A stretch of DNA of 64,000 nucleotides from Baylisascaris procyonis (lineage: Eukaryota > Nematoda > Chromadorea > Rhabditida > Ascarididae), in assembly GCA_037389465.1 (NCBI GenBank), contig JAZARR010000154.1, positions 1,116,001 to 1,180,000 of the forward strand, in the 5' to 3' direction. This document shows positions 11,686 to 25,700 of the stretch, in pieces; position 1 is the stretch's first letter, and every line of letters begins with the position of its first letter. The notes under the pieces were generated by a model. It had not been told where the DNA came from. It saw only the letters and a list, made by a program, of their open reading frames with translations, and searched no databases. Both the position numbers and the translations under genes were made by a program.

Positions 11686-14600
11686 GCTGCTTTCAGAAAT
11701 TATGTCATACTTCGTCATCTACTGGATGGCAAGCCGTATTGCTGAAATGTTCTACTGCTGTTCTCCAATGATCAAACGTTTCAATTTTTTTTGCGTACAG
11801 AAGAACTTCGGTTTTTCGATCACTTCCTGTGAAGTAAGACGTCTGTCATATCTTATATTTCGAAGCTGAGCACTTTTGCTCGTACTATGTCCGTTGTTGC
11901 ACCGGCGGGGACCTACGAATATCCCAACACTCAATAAAGAGTTCGTAGCTTTTTGCCCGGGGTAGGCTTCATGTTACAGTGTTCATACTTTAAGGTGGAA
12001 TTTGAACAACTCGAGTTTTATGACTGTAAAAAAGGTAGAACGTTTAGTTGTGCCATAGCTAAATGTTGATGAACCAATGGTCAAACAAAAGGACGCGAAC
12101 TATGGGTCCTTTCAGGTATTCCATATAGAGTTGAATACCTTACATCCGTTTCCCGCAGCTAACACATAACATTCATAGAATTGGGTTATTTGGCGTATAA
12201 CACTCATAAAGAAATGGCGATAAGCTAGTGTACCTGACTCTTGCTTTCTTGATGCTTACCTGATGCTTTATTGCTGCATTCATTCTAAACTATAGCTGAC
12301 TATTGAAAAGTTCCACCGATGCAATTGGTCTGTATGCTTGATAGCGAAATTTCTACAAGTTTGGTAAAAAAATTCACATACGGATTTTCAACTTTAATAG
12401 ACAGAACTGATTATTGCGTGAATGAACATCACAGCAATAAAAATGCAGAACGACTGGAAAAAATGAATAAAACATTTTTATTTCATTTCTTATCACTAAT
12501 TTCTGCTCAAGAGGCCAATAGGATGGCTCGTGATTTTACATGAGATTGTAACATATGTTTCATCTATAGAATATATGCTGTCAATTCAGTGATGAATTTC
12601 AACAAAAAAAATAAAATGATTTATTCAGTTATATGGTTGTTGACGTGTTTTTGTTTTTTTTTTTGCTGTTGTTGTTATACATTTTATATTGTCTTATTTG
12701 CTTTTCTTCCTTTTTAAAAAGAAAAGAAATATATATAGAGCTCATAGTTCCAGTAGTATTCAATTGAATAGGCGTCATTAAGCTGAAATTCGAAGAGTAA
12801 GAGCTCGTAACGTTTCAATAGTGAACTTTTTTTGGGGAAATAGGCATTGTTGTTGATTGCCGCATTTGTTTGAAAAATGACAAATGAAAACTCGAGAGTT
12901 TCGTCATTGAATTTTTTCCCCTCGCAAACGGCTGTATTTGTGACGCAAAATGCAATGAGCATTGTGTTGCGAACGTTGCCACCTAGTTGAGCTAACCACC
13001 GTTTCTAATGCATCGCAGCAACGATCACCTCCACTCTTCAATCCACCAGCCAGCTAGCCAGCTGCTTTGCTCCCAGATATCTTTGTGCTAGCTGGCCCGA
13101 AAAAGTTTTATTCTATTTGCAGACTAAAAGCAGTCGGCTGGTAATTATAGCTACTCGATATGGTAGAGCCATGTTTTATGCGTGAAATATTTCCCTTAAA
13201 AATGCTAAATAACCACGACTACAGAAAAGTAACATCCATCTGTGAAGATGGTTCCCCGGGGAGCCCATTAGTACCTTCTTGTGGTACGGGAGATATTACG
13301 TCCAACAAAGAGATGCTTTATTGTATCACGTTTGTTAGTTAACCCTTACACAGTTTACGCCAAATGGCAAGGAAATGTGTTATCACAATCCACATGAACA
13401 ACTCGATATCCCCCTTCTCTCCCCCCTCCAAACTACCCATGTAGTAGGAAAAATGGGAATAGTAGCAGCAAATCTCGGGAATTTTAGGAATAGAGCTGCA
13501 ATCTATTGGCGGATTACCTCAAGAAAGCACTGAGAATTCAAGGAATTTTTATAAAAAGCTGTCTAAAACATCTTGAGGCTTAATCCAATCATAACTCTTC
13601 ATTTCCTGATCACTTGACTAAAAATATTCTTATTTGAAAATATTCTGAAAGGTCTGTTGAAATTTAGTGAATTTCTTTATAGAATGCTCAATGATCATTG
13701 CCACAAGAAAAATTGAACTGTCTAAACGTGATATTCGCTGAGAAAATGAGAACCTTTATTTTTCGACCGGATGAGCATTTCTGACATTTATTAACGCACT
13801 CAATATGATCGCCTAAATTCTTTGCTCTTCTCTCTGTAGGAGTAGGTAAATTTCGAATGCGATTATTAGATTATATGCGCTCGAATTAAAAACTCAAAAG
13901 AATCAAGGCTTATTCCTTAGTTCGTTAAATTCAAATGCGGAGGAGATTCCCCAATAATCGATCAAGCATAAAGCGTTTGCACAATCAATGAAGACTTAAC
14001 GACATGATCTCATCTTAAGTTATACTTTTCCATTTAGCGATAAGAATTTTTAATAAAAAGAAACAGCATCGATTGTGTGATGTATGAATGAACAAACAGC
14101 ACACATTGAACGCAGTAATCAAAGTGAAGGGAAATGAGCAGGCGGCATAGAGACTCAAAAAATTGGCTACCGACTCGACAGATCACAGCCATACAGACAA
14201 GAGTTCGTCTCTTGCCGGACGCCCTTGCTCACATTCCCCTTTTCTATTTGGCTTATTACTTATGAATTTCTAGAATTGACTTCATTTTATAGTCAATAGT
14301 ATTTATTTATTCTTCTGTTATCTCCCATTCCGTTATAGATCAAATTTTTTGTTGGTTTTTTTAATCAGTATGAAATGTATCCTACATATATATTGTTGAT
14401 CGGGATTCATCTATGGAATGGCGAAATCCTCCACTCTCTAGTAGATGATGTGTGTAGATGAGATATCATGCTAGCAACCTTGCTTAAGCATCTCTTCTTC
14501 CCTTCCCCCTCCTTTCCCCCTTTCTCCTCATTTCATCGATTGCACTAATAGACTAGAATTTCATTGTTGTTGTAGAACTGAAAACACTGCAATTTGAAGT

Positions 14601-17262
14601 GATAACCAATTAGTGTTGAATAAAGACTCTCGCTAAGTTGTCGCATGGAAGACGTCACTCCAAACGGGATTATTACATCATCAATTTTTACATCAGATTT
14701 TAAATTGGCAAAGCGAATTATATGATGAGAGGCGTTGAGAATTTGAACAAACAATATTTTACATCCGTCTTCCATTCTGCCTTAACGAATCAACTTGTAG
14801 AAATCTTATTTCAGTAGTTGCCCTCGGTTGATCTGCAGTCGGTGTATTTTAGTACCCCTCCTCATCTGCCATATACTTTCAAATAAAACCCCCTCTCTAT
14901 AGCATTCTTTTACGAAGTAAGACTACTCGCTCTCTCAATTTTATAAATTCCATGCATTCTTCTTTTAAACTAGCTAGTGCAAATACAATTTGAGGATGGA
15001 GAATGAAGAAAATAAATCAGTGCGGTGAATTTAAAAAAAAAAAACATAATTTCGGTGGATTTTTTTTTTTGAGCATTTCATTGTTTCGTTTCAGTTATCA
15101 CTCAAAGGAGCCTTAAAAAAATGCCCTTCCCTGGTAGAAGCCGGCCTCTCCGTCTCAGACATACGTGAAAACGTAACTGCAGACATACGTTCACAAATCT
15201 AGTAGCATATAAAGAATTATGCCTTAATTCCCTCAAAATATCCATTGAATCTCGAAAATTCTTTTTAGTCAATAATTTCTTTCTTTAACAAGAAATTACT
15301 GAATATTTGCCATCATCACAAAAATTTTCTATCTATTGTTAGAGTTTTATCCTTATCATAGAGGGTTTTCTATTTCCATCAAACATGCCACAAAACTTTT
15401 TCCATTGCTTTGTTTCATTCCACTCTGATGAGGATTAGTATTTCTTTTCTTTCCATCATCCTATATTACCATATCATTTGATAGACATCGTTTATCTTCC
15501 AGAGACAAGTGAAACGAAGAGTGCTCTAATCTTTGCTTAGCCTTTCAAGTACTCGAAACGCAATCGAAGTGGGCAATGTGATTGGAGATACTGAAAAAAA
15601 AATTCTTTTCTAATGTAAACGGAAAATGCGTGCAAACAATTCCACACGAAAACACAACATATTAATAAGAAAATAAAATAATAGAAAAATTTCTATTTAT
15701 TTATTAATATGGATCGTTACAAATAACAAATATTAACGAGGAATATAGTGGCAGATTCAGTTACTTTTTTAACCTATTTTTCTAAATAATCCAACGAGAA
15801 TCCTTTGCAAGAATATAAATAAATTTACATAGGATTTTGATCGTCACAGACAGACTTAAGGGAATAAGAATGTGCAGACAGACACATACCCATGGAGCTA
15901 CATTCATGATGTGTAAATATTTGTCTCGCCTTTATGATTTGACGTTTTCATCTTTCGGAAAATATTGATTTCTTTGAGTGCAAAATTCTTCGTTATTGCA
16001 CCATATTTTGAAATATATATGACTCGTTTAATTTATGACTCATTCATTGTTTGGAAATGAGGTGATTGTTGTTTTTTCTGCTTAAATATCGCTTAACTTC
16101 AACAAGTTTATGACGTTTTGCTTGCTAATCAGATTTTAATTGATAGAATACATATTTGTTTAGAAATTGATTCGTATCAAAAATTTCTCTAATATTTTAT
16201 TTCTTCTGTTGGTAAAAAAAAGAAGAGGAAGCGAAGTTTCTACTTCTCGTCCCTAATTTATGATACCTTCGATCTAAAATTTTTATATGACTTGAATCAA
16301 ACATTTCTTTGTTTCTTCATTGAAGGGGAGAAGGTGAGAGTTGCCGATATGGCTCTGGATTCGATCCTCGGCTTATAAAGACATGTTATTTTAAATGTGC
16401 GATTACTAGATTTAGTATTACTAGATTTCTACTACGTTGTCGCAACTTTCTATTGCATTTTTTTACTTTAGAGGAACGCGTATTGTGGAGACCTCGTCTT
16501 TTCGGCCTCTTATTTCAATTTAGAGATCTGTTGTATCAAGTCTATTGAAATTCATATGGCCGCAACCGAGGCTTGTTCTTGATCCCGATTTAAATAAAAA
16601 TCAAACCCTTTTCCTCTCCCTTGTTTGATGATTTCTCTATTGTTTCCGCGCTTGAAGCCTCCAGCTTGCAATCCTAGCAGTGACGTTTTTTGCTGGAAGG
16701 GTTCGACATACCCTTCTAAAAAAACTCATTGAAACAATGCATTGGTGAAGGAGGGGAGGACCTTGAAGGGAGGTATCTTTTTAGTCCCTTCGGAAGGCAA
16801 TGAGGCACTTCCTGGAGGATGTCTTTTTGGCCTCTTCACAGGTCTGCCCCGGAAATGATCAGTTCGCCGTCAGATTTAAAAAATAGGAGCTTTTGAACCT
16901 TGAAGTGCCTACGAGACTCATCTTCTGCGAAGTGTAGCCATAAGAGCTGGAAAAGAGAGGTCTTTCTGATCCTGTCGCAGCGTCTTCCTAAGAATATTCA
17001 GACTCCTGGCAATTCTGAGAGCAGGGGATTTCCGAGCATGCAGATGCCGAGATGTTCTTTCATAATGTTGAAAGCTTTTTGCCTTGCTGACGTTGAATTT
17101 TTTTTCTTGTTCTCAAATTTGATTCCGAACGTGATCATTAATTGGCACTCACATATTTTTCTGATCAGAAATGCACAACGTTCTTTTTTTTGCACCTTTT
17201 TTTTAAATTATTTATTTATTCCGACAATTTTCGTATTGGTTTTTACTTGTTTTTTTAATATC

Positions 17263-17285
17263 CTCTATTTGTAATGCAAATAGAG
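17263..17285. repeat. Short 9 bp stem-loop
   Basis: CTCTATTTG and CAAATAGAG flank the 5 nt loop TAATG. It has no U-tract and no adjacent gene, and is probably incidental. Confidence 0.6.
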
Positions 17286-20200
17286 AGAAGCAATTCATAG
17301 AGCAATATTGCGTCAGTGTTAATGGATGTACAACTCAAATGAGTTATCGTGTTTGACTTATGAAAGCTTTACTTATTCAAATTTTTATTCACTTTATCAA
17401 ATTTGATTGCAAAATAAGTTTCTTTATTAAGATGTGAGTTGTGAAAATACTTTAAGAAACACTAAGGTAGAGTTGACTTCATACCGTTTTAGTATGTGTT
17501 AGCAAAAAAGAGTAAAAATATCGATTTGTGTCGTTCATTTACGGAAAATGCCTCATTTACGTAATCAAACCTATTTTATGTCGTGTTCAATGCATTATTT
17601 TAAATCATTGTTTATATTTAATATAAAACATCAAAACAGAGAGAGAAAGGGAGAAACGTGAGAAACCGATCCTTAAGAAACCCTCGCATTTGGCTGATTC
17701 TTACTGAAAAAGTTTCCTTAAATCATCGAAGAATGAAATTTATTTTTTGCTGTATTTGCATATATTTTTTCAGTAGGATTCTTTATTAAAGCTTCATATA
17801 TTGAACAGAAATTTTTAAAACTTAGCTGAGCAGTGAAACATGATTTGCTTATTTGAATCAAGTAATAATAAAAATGTAAATTTCAACAAATCTAGAGTGC
17901 CATTTATCGTTTTGTTTATATGTTCCTTCATTATCTAACGTCAATTTTTCAAAAATTCATCAGCTTATGCAAATTTTTCCATTCAAATAAGTGAACTCTT
18001 TATAGAAAAGGGCATTCTATATTTCCATATGGTAACACCAACATGTGTTATGTAGCACCACACATTGCTGACAAAATGAGAGATCAACTCGCTCGATGCT
18101 CTCGCCCTATCAATCGCTATTTGAGAATCCGCTTAAAATACGTCACCTTAAGTTTAAGTGATAGTTGAAATAGGCACCATGTCGGATTCTGAATCCTTTT
18201 GGATGCTAAAATATAGCGATCAATTGAGATTCTCATTTGACATTCAAAGTTTATTTTTTTTTATTTCTTCCCTTTCATTGTTTGTCAATGAAGTTGGTTT
18301 CGATTAATGAGAAATCAAGTGGATCGAGAGAGATGAACCGTATTCGAGATAAAATTTTATTTAGTGAAAGATCTCTCTTTTTCTTGCTCAATTAAGAAAA
18401 TCTTTAGCGAATTTTCGTCTTCGCTATTAGATTGAAAAATATAAATGTTGTAAGATATAAATAAGCTGTTTTTTTTTCTTTAGTTTGCTTTATTCTATGC
18501 CAATTTTGTTCCACATCGATCGTATCGAAAAAATCTCTGTCTAATGCTTTAATTAAAAGAATGATGCGATAGTTCAGTCGAAGGATCTCTTCACTCTGTG
18601 TGTTTATTAGCACAATTGATCGTAGATAAACAGTTAAATATTGCTAAAAATTTTCTGATATGTTACCCAAAAAAATTTTTCTTGTAAATGTATCGCTTTA
18701 CAATATAATTTTTAATTGATAAGTAATCAAAAAAGTGTCCAAATATAAATATTACTGTAAAAATGCTTCTTTAACCAATAAAGTTGTTTATATTTTATCA
18801 TTGTTCCACGTTTTATCCCATGGAAATAATTTACTAAATTTGTTTTTAAAGTCACTACATATGTCCCCTAATCTGTCATAGGAATAAGATAACTTTAGGT
18901 GGAAGCATCATTCGACAAACAATTGTTCCACTACTTATCCCTTATGGTTACAGTAATAGCAGCGCATTAGTAACCCAGGCTTCGTCAGACGTATAGGTTA
19001 CCGTACAATCATAGAATGGGTTCCCCTTCAAAGATCCCCACCTTTTAACTTCCCATACGAAGTGGATGATTGAAAGACGTTTCAGATTACAATTATTGTT
19101 ACAAATATATTATGTCCTATTTCCGAGAACCGTTACTATGTTATTCCAGTAGATGAATCTTTTTCGTCTTTTTCACTTGGGCTACGTTAAATTGGCCGAA
19201 GTGACATCAGCGCCAGCCCCTCCCAATCTTCAAAACAGCACTCTGATTATAGGAGTTATGTGTCAATGGTGAAGTCTATAGGCATCGTCATCATGCTTTA
19301 CGCTTGCTTACAAGTCTATATTGAGTGTAATTCATGAGGTCTTATGCTCGTTTCAACGATGCAACGTGGGAATGTTGACCCTCGTCTTGTATCACATATC
19401 CTACTGTTGACTGACCATTCTATACGAACTGAGAGTATGCCTTCTAATATCTCTATAAACTTTGACAGTGGCACATTCTTTTTTACATGCACTTGTGTGG
19501 GTATTTATTTTTTAGCCGATGGGCAGTTATTTTCACAGCTTGAAGTCATCGATTTCCGATGCAAACATGTCTAGCTTCTGTTGAATATCGAGTTTACATC
19601 GTTGCCTTATGGGCCGTTAAGAGGTTGCGTTGTTCACCTAAGTCTAGGCTTTATTCGCGGTGCTTCTGCTTGATATGGCATCCCGCATTTAACCGACGCA
19701 TGTATTTCGCTTTATTCTTTTTTTTTACACATTACGGTCCTCACAGTTATGGGGTTTTTCAATAAAAAGTAAGAATAATTGTATCATATATACACGCTTT
19801 TTGTATTTTCTTCTTATATGCAAAGGACATATTTCAATCAAATGAAAATTTGAAATAAATATTCAAAAGAACGAGCATTCATATTAAAATGTAGGAAAAA
19901 TTTCAATATTAATAAATTCAGAAAATTTACAGAAATTACAAGAATAGGAACGAGTCTTTTTTTGGCCGATAGACATTTTTGTGATCTAATTTTTATTATG
20001 AATCCTAGTTGGGACAAAATTTTCTCAACAAAAGATCGGAAACGTATATTTGTTGTGACGCTAAAATCTCGCAACCATAAAGTAAGTATTGATGTGACCA
20101 AGAGGTGCCGTAGGCTTCGGCGCTTCTATCATCGGCGCATCTGTCCACAACCCCCTGAATCGTCATTTTTTTCCGCCCAGTTCTGTTGAACATGCCTTTT

Positions 20201-22723
20201 CATGCATCAGTCTACAACCATCGTACGCATCGTAGCATTGCTATAAATTATTTTGTATGCTTATCTCATACTTTTTTCATCTGCCTATTTTTGAGAATTT
20301 TTTTATCATTTAAACACCTTAAGAATGATATCATAAAATCCTCTTATTTAGGTCAGTGGATTTAGGCTATATCGGTCCGAGATGTACACTGAATTTAAGC
20401 GCAGCGCTCTGGGATGGGTTAAACGTGGCCCCGTAGGAGTGATCGATTTCAGCATGTCCGGGACTAGGACTGGGATTAACCCATTTATGCATAGTACCAG
20501 GATAAACCGATACATAGTAATATCCTCTTTTAGCTAACATTCCTCACTCTCTTTCCGAACTCTCAATTGTATTAGTCTATCAGAGTATCACCAACGCTAT
20601 AAAATGCCTTTGCACGTCCAGCTTATTCTTTGAGTATTTTGTAACAGAAAGACTGGCTAGTGATCGTTGATTTTATGATTGGAGAAGGGTTTTTGCTATG
20701 CATAGGGATGTTTTATGTTTATTTAATAACGAATTTTCCACACGTTCTTAGCGCTTTCTTTGCTCGTTTTAAAACAAATTCTTAAGAAATTAGAAAGATT
20801 TTGAAAGAAATTTAATAAAGGCTTAAAAATTTTCTTCGTTATTCTCAAGTCGGATTGCGAACGTTAGGGGAAGGGATCGTGTGATTACAGTCATGTGATA
20901 TACCCCTTACGATTTCCCTTCCCCTTCCCCCCATCATGTGAATGCATGCGTGTTAAATAGCGATAAGAGGAGAACATGTGATGTGGATGTGCTTCAAGCG
21001 AGCGTCATTAAATCGATGCGGTCTCGTCTTTTTTTTTTTCTCGGTCAACATTAATATGGTCGCTGTTTTATGGATGCGATGTATGTGTTTGACAAGCTCG
21101 TAGTTTTTAATCCCTTTCATTTCTTTTCAATGATTGTCACGTTTACTACGCTTATTACTGCAATGAATATATTTAATAGAATTGAAATAATTGAAAAAAA
21201 AAAATTACATTTTATTTAAGAAGTTATTGAGGGATTAATTAATGAAAGAATTTTTATAAAATTGATTGAGTAGAAAGATTGACGATATAATGCGATAAAT
21301 TTTGTAAAACTTTTAATTACAAAATTGCAATTAAATTTGCAAAGCATTGCAAATATTGCAAAAACAAATACTGCAAAATATAGATCTTTTTTTCAGTTCT
21401 AAAGTTTTTTTTTTTTTAAACTAGATAATTGTTATTTCCGGTCGTCGCATAGTTTACTTCATCTATAAAATATCTCTTAATAAATGCCTCTAATTGAATC
21501 ATTTGAAAGAATTCTATTTTTCTTACATAACATATTGCTTTGGGGGTTTTTTTTTTGCTACCATTTTAATGATTACTTATAAATAAATATCTAAACCAAA
21601 TGGTTCAAATATTCCCAAATAAAACTTAACTAAGAAGAATGGTAGAGTAAAAGAACAAGCAAGCATAAAACATTTATATAGGTAAATTTCAAATTTTTAT
21701 ACTTGCAACTTTCAAATCGTTACGAAATAATGCTGTCATGAATAAAACAAATCAAATTGATATAAAGTAAGTAAATTTGAATGTATAAAAAGATAAACGA
21801 AAACTTTGGATAAAATGGGATCGTTTTTTTTCTATTCATAGAGGGTTATAAGAATTAATGAAATTGTCAATTGGCTCTTTATTGCACTAAAATAAGCGAC
21901 TAGTCTGTTCTACTTTATAGCATTGATAAGAGAATATCCAGTTTTAATCCCTTATATATGACATAAATTTGACGGAATTAGCCTAATTCATAGAATCAAT
22001 GAAGTTCAAGAGATTAACGAGAGCAAGATTGTTGTATTTTCCAAAAAGATTTCCACAATTTTTTTTTTTATATCCATTTGCTTCGTGTAATCCCTCAAAC
22101 TTTATAATTCGAATATCAAATATTTATTATTTATTTATTTTCTTTTCACCTACGAGAATTCTGTTTAATTTAGCTGAAACTATTGTTCGGCAATCCCCTC
22201 CTTGTTATTTTTAAAGCACTGAGAGTTCCTTCCAATGTGCGGAGAAATTTTGAGTTTTTGAAGATTGAATATCGAAGAAAAGATCAGTAAAGATTTTTGC
22301 GGACCGTTTTTAACCGAGAGTTATTTTTGAAATTCGGCCACATCTTTCAGTATGATTCAGTTGAGGAGTTTTCCTCGCCTCTCTCTCACTCTCCTCTCCC
22401 TTATAGAAATCCTTGCTGATCTCTGGATAACAAAGAGTGGAAATTGTTGTCGTTTTATTTTATCCGGATTCAATTACTTCCGGTTTTGTTCAGCGAAACT
22501 TCAGCTTTATTCATCGATTTATATCATATTTGTTTTACAACTTTTCGATAATCAAAGCGAATTTTTCTATGTTCTCATAGGAAGGAATTTCCCTCACTAC
22601 TCAATGATGCTTCCGAATGCATTCGTGCACCGTGGCTAAGCATATAATCATTTATTTTGTTGTTATTACGGTTGTCGTTTACTGAATACTTAATAAATTC
22701 AATAATCTAATATAAAACAACAT

Positions 22724-22757
22724 TTTTCAGGGATATGATAGCTGGGTGAATTGTACA
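22724..22757 (+). promoter_or_regulatory. Probable spliced-leader trans-splice acceptor and short 5' UTR
   Basis: A canonical nematode acceptor, TTTTTCAG, ends at 22730 and is followed by 27 nt and then the first ATG that is in phase with the CAP-Gly exon. Such spacing is typical of SL-acceptor starts in nematodes. The frame is also open through the 27 nt, so this could be an ordinary internal exon with coding exons further upstream. I found no convincing upstream exon. Confidence 0.45.
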
Positions 22758-22781
22758 ATGAATAAATCAACGAATGATCAG
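22731..22781 (+). CDS. Exon 1 of the CLIP-like gene (start codon 22758)
   Basis: The exon lies between TTTTTCAG and the donor gtttgt. Reading from the ATG at 22758 gives MNKSTNDQ, ending in phase 0, which joins exon 2 (ANGGGG...) without a shift. An in-frame ATG upstream of exon 2 at 24410 would give another start, but its leader lies in sequence that ends in a good acceptor, so I prefer this exon. Upstream codons in the exon are open, so the N-terminus could be longer if there is an earlier exon. Confidence 0.6.
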
Positions 22782-25700
22782 GTTTGTATTTATCCCATTA
22801 GATATCTTTATCTCGCACTTTGAGGTTTTATATTGTTTTGGGTTACTCATTCGAGGTTCGTTAATGTGGCTGAGAATCTGCCGTTATTTTTTTAGTAATT
22901 TGAATGGGAACCTTCTATTGATTGATGATATGAGATGACAACAAATTTCTATGGTCTCATTATTTTAGGTTTATAGTCTAATATTATGAGGGATCGAATG
23001 CTTAAAAAACTATAAATTTCCCTTGATTGGCACTGAAAATCTTCAAAGTGAAAATTGTTTTTCATAAATACGAATTTCGATATTGCTAATTCCTTTTATT
23101 TATTTTATTGTTATTGTTGTTATTTTTATTGATAGCGTTTGATGTTAGAAAATTGATGATGAACAAAACTGAACGGAAACCTATAAAAAACATTTCAAAT
23201 TTTTTGCTTTAAGCGGCCATATCCCATAAATACTCAAATCGCAACATTTTACTTCATTCACTTTATCAGCAATTATTCTATTTGTAAACTAAATCTATTA
23301 AAGAAATAAATCAGCTCTTCTTTTAAATAATTTTGTCCAAACTTTTAATTCCTTCTAACACTAAAATTTTTTTGCTGAACGCTGAAGATAAGTCATTTTC
23401 TTTTATTCATAGAATTGCGATTTTGTTGCATTAATCAGATATATTTTCAAATAAAAGGCATTCGTTGAAAGCGTTCGCTGAAAGGAATTCGTACGGATAC
23501 ATAAACGTTTCTTCTCTTTTTATAAAAATAATTACGAAATGATGCACATAAATGAGTTGTCCGCTTGCCTTTGCTTATCCGCCTCAACCGGATCGCTGTT
23601 TTTTCCATAGAAATCGAGTTTCTTTCAATCACTTTGATGGCCGCATCAATTATCATTGTTTTATTCAAACTTGAACGTCTTTATTTAAACTTGAGCTTTA
23701 GTGAAATCCCTCCTTCCCAGTCTGTCGAAGGTAGAGATTGCATGCAGATTTCGGTATTTCCGGAAAATTAACCACAATTAGATAGTGAACAGGAGCTAGA
23801 AATTTTTTAGAAAGTTTAAAAACAAAATCCTCCAAAAATTCTTGGCCACCTTTATTGCTTCTACAAGTCGGGCTAAAGCCGATCATTTCTGACAATTTTA
23901 TCGCTGGGAAAGAAAGAAAAAGCAAATCCATTCTTACTGGAAAAGTGAGCAAAAAAGAGAAACCTGTTTTACATATTGCTTGCTCTTCTACCATTTAAAA
24001 AACGGCCGGAAGTTCACCATTTGGCGAATAACGTATTTGTCCCAAAATGGTAAGTACTAAATTCAACAAATTTGCCATTTGCGAGATCAGGCTAAGATAT
24101 TGAGACGCCAATTTTTGCCAAAAGTGACCGGGTCTCAAGTTTCAGTTAGAAATGACAGACAGCAAATTTCAGCCATAGTATTAAATCGCAAAATTTATTC
24201 TGGGACGGAGGGAAGTACGTTTTTATGCGGTTTAAATGACTGCATTTCGCTGTTTAGGATCTACAGAAACAATGTCCTCAATAATCTAAAAGGCGACTAT
24301 GAGGAAGAGGGATCTCAGAAGTTAATCTGTTATATCTTACATTTGAACATTCAGAACTGGCATTTATAACTGTAGGCCATGAATTAGTGCCCGCAAAAGA
24401 AATCTGGAATTGGTGGGATGCGGGCTGTCGATGAGTAATTCTGAGTATTTGCCTTGTAATGATTATCTGTTATTTCAGGCGAACGGTGGGGGTGGTGTTG
24501 TAGGGAAGCAGGATGTTGGAAGGCGCGTAATTGTTGGCAAAGTGGGCACTGGAGTGCTTCGCTATGTTGGTCCCGTTCAAGGTAAAGAGGGCCTATTCTG
24601 TGGGGTTGAACTCGATCTTCCGCAGGGCCGACATAATGGTACTTATCAAGGTATTGCTTTCTAGTATTATTCATTTTCAATTAGCTTCACTGTATTATCG
24701 TCATTTATTAATTTTCATATGAGTTTTGTTCCCATCACTATTCAATAGGTTTTCAGGAGGAATCGATCATTGCAGTTAATCGATTTTGAAGTTGTTGCTG
24801 AAAAGCGATAATGGTTTTGAATGCTTGCAAATCCGAGAGGATGTGATTAGCATTGGAGATAATCTCAATGATAAGCTGCTTTCCAGCGTCCTCATGATGC
24901 AAAATTTACTTTTCATCTTTGGTGTCATGAAGTTGAGAGCGTTGAGGGGCAGTGTACTTCAAACAGTAATATGCGAATTTCTGTTAATGCAAAATATGTT
25001 TTGTCTAAAAAGAATTCGAACCAGTTTTACTGTGTAGATGCAATAGTCAAAGTCTTTCCAGTCACTTATTAATAGCAAACTGAGCGATTCGATCAAGAAG
25101 TTCCTCAAGATGTCTTCAAGATGCATGTGCTTATCCAGTAGCGCTTTCGAGCGCTGAAAACCGCCCTTCCCGAACATGAAATTTTCGGTTTTTCTAGGGA
25201 CCATGAATTGCGATGCGCTGTGAATGCGTTATTTAAGAGAGCTTCCAGGCGTTTTCCTCATCCACCCTTTGTCGCGGGTCACATATCCTTACTTTATGGA
25301 TGGATTCCACGGATTGTCCTTCCGAGGTGCCGTTTGCCAATGAGCAGCCTCTTGCCCGAAGCCGGGAAGCGTTGACACAAAGGCTGCTTAATTTGGAGAC
25401 AATTTTGGGAAATCCTGAACGGAGTCATTGAATAGGAGCAGTCCCTGAGTAACGTCTAATTCTTTGTCATAACCCTGGCGATAGAGAGGACAAGGTTCAA
25501 CCCGAAGCACCTGGAACACTGCAGTCCGTGCTCTGTCACTACGCTATGCAGCACTTTGTAATTTTGGTTAATTAAATTTTCTTGCAGCTTACTTTATGAT
25601 TAATTAACATTCTTTATTTTTGTTTTTTTTCTCGTTCTTTGAAATACTTTCTGTCATTTTCATTGGGTACTTTCTAATGGAACAGGATGTTTTCTCTTTA

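Larger units (their letters stand above)
471..22730. other. Long region with no supportable gene
   Basis: Apart from the repeats listed separately and the weak ORF at 3700-4224, I see no chain of phase-compatible exons on either strand. The DNA is AT-rich with frequent homopolymer A/T runs and scattered polypyrimidine stretches (for example 14495-14530 and 20910-20935). It may be intergenic, the promoter region of the CLIP-like gene, or a non-coding first intron. Confidence 0.55.

Noticed and set aside
14150..14225. tRNA-like GGCTACCGACTCG ... GAGTTCGTCTC
   Set aside because: Spacing is roughly right, but both boxes depart from consensus and stems do not pair; weaker than the two remnants listed in intron 2.
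16337..16380. B-box-like GGATTCGATCCTC suggesting a tRNA
   Set aside because: No A box at proper spacing and no foldable cloverleaf on either strand.
20413..20484. ATGGGTTAA / TTAACCCAT inverted repeat
   Set aside because: Nine bp arms 53 bp apart are weak, and this is AT-rich enough to arise by chance.
24079..24369. 96-codon + strand ORF in intron 1
   Set aside because: It starts at a TTG, has no splice signal matching exon 2 and no recognisable motif, and it lies wholly within an intron with no support for a separate gene.
24384..24680. 98-codon - strand ORF over exon 2
   Set aside because: It is the antisense shadow of the CAP-Gly exon, whose + strand frame is certain.
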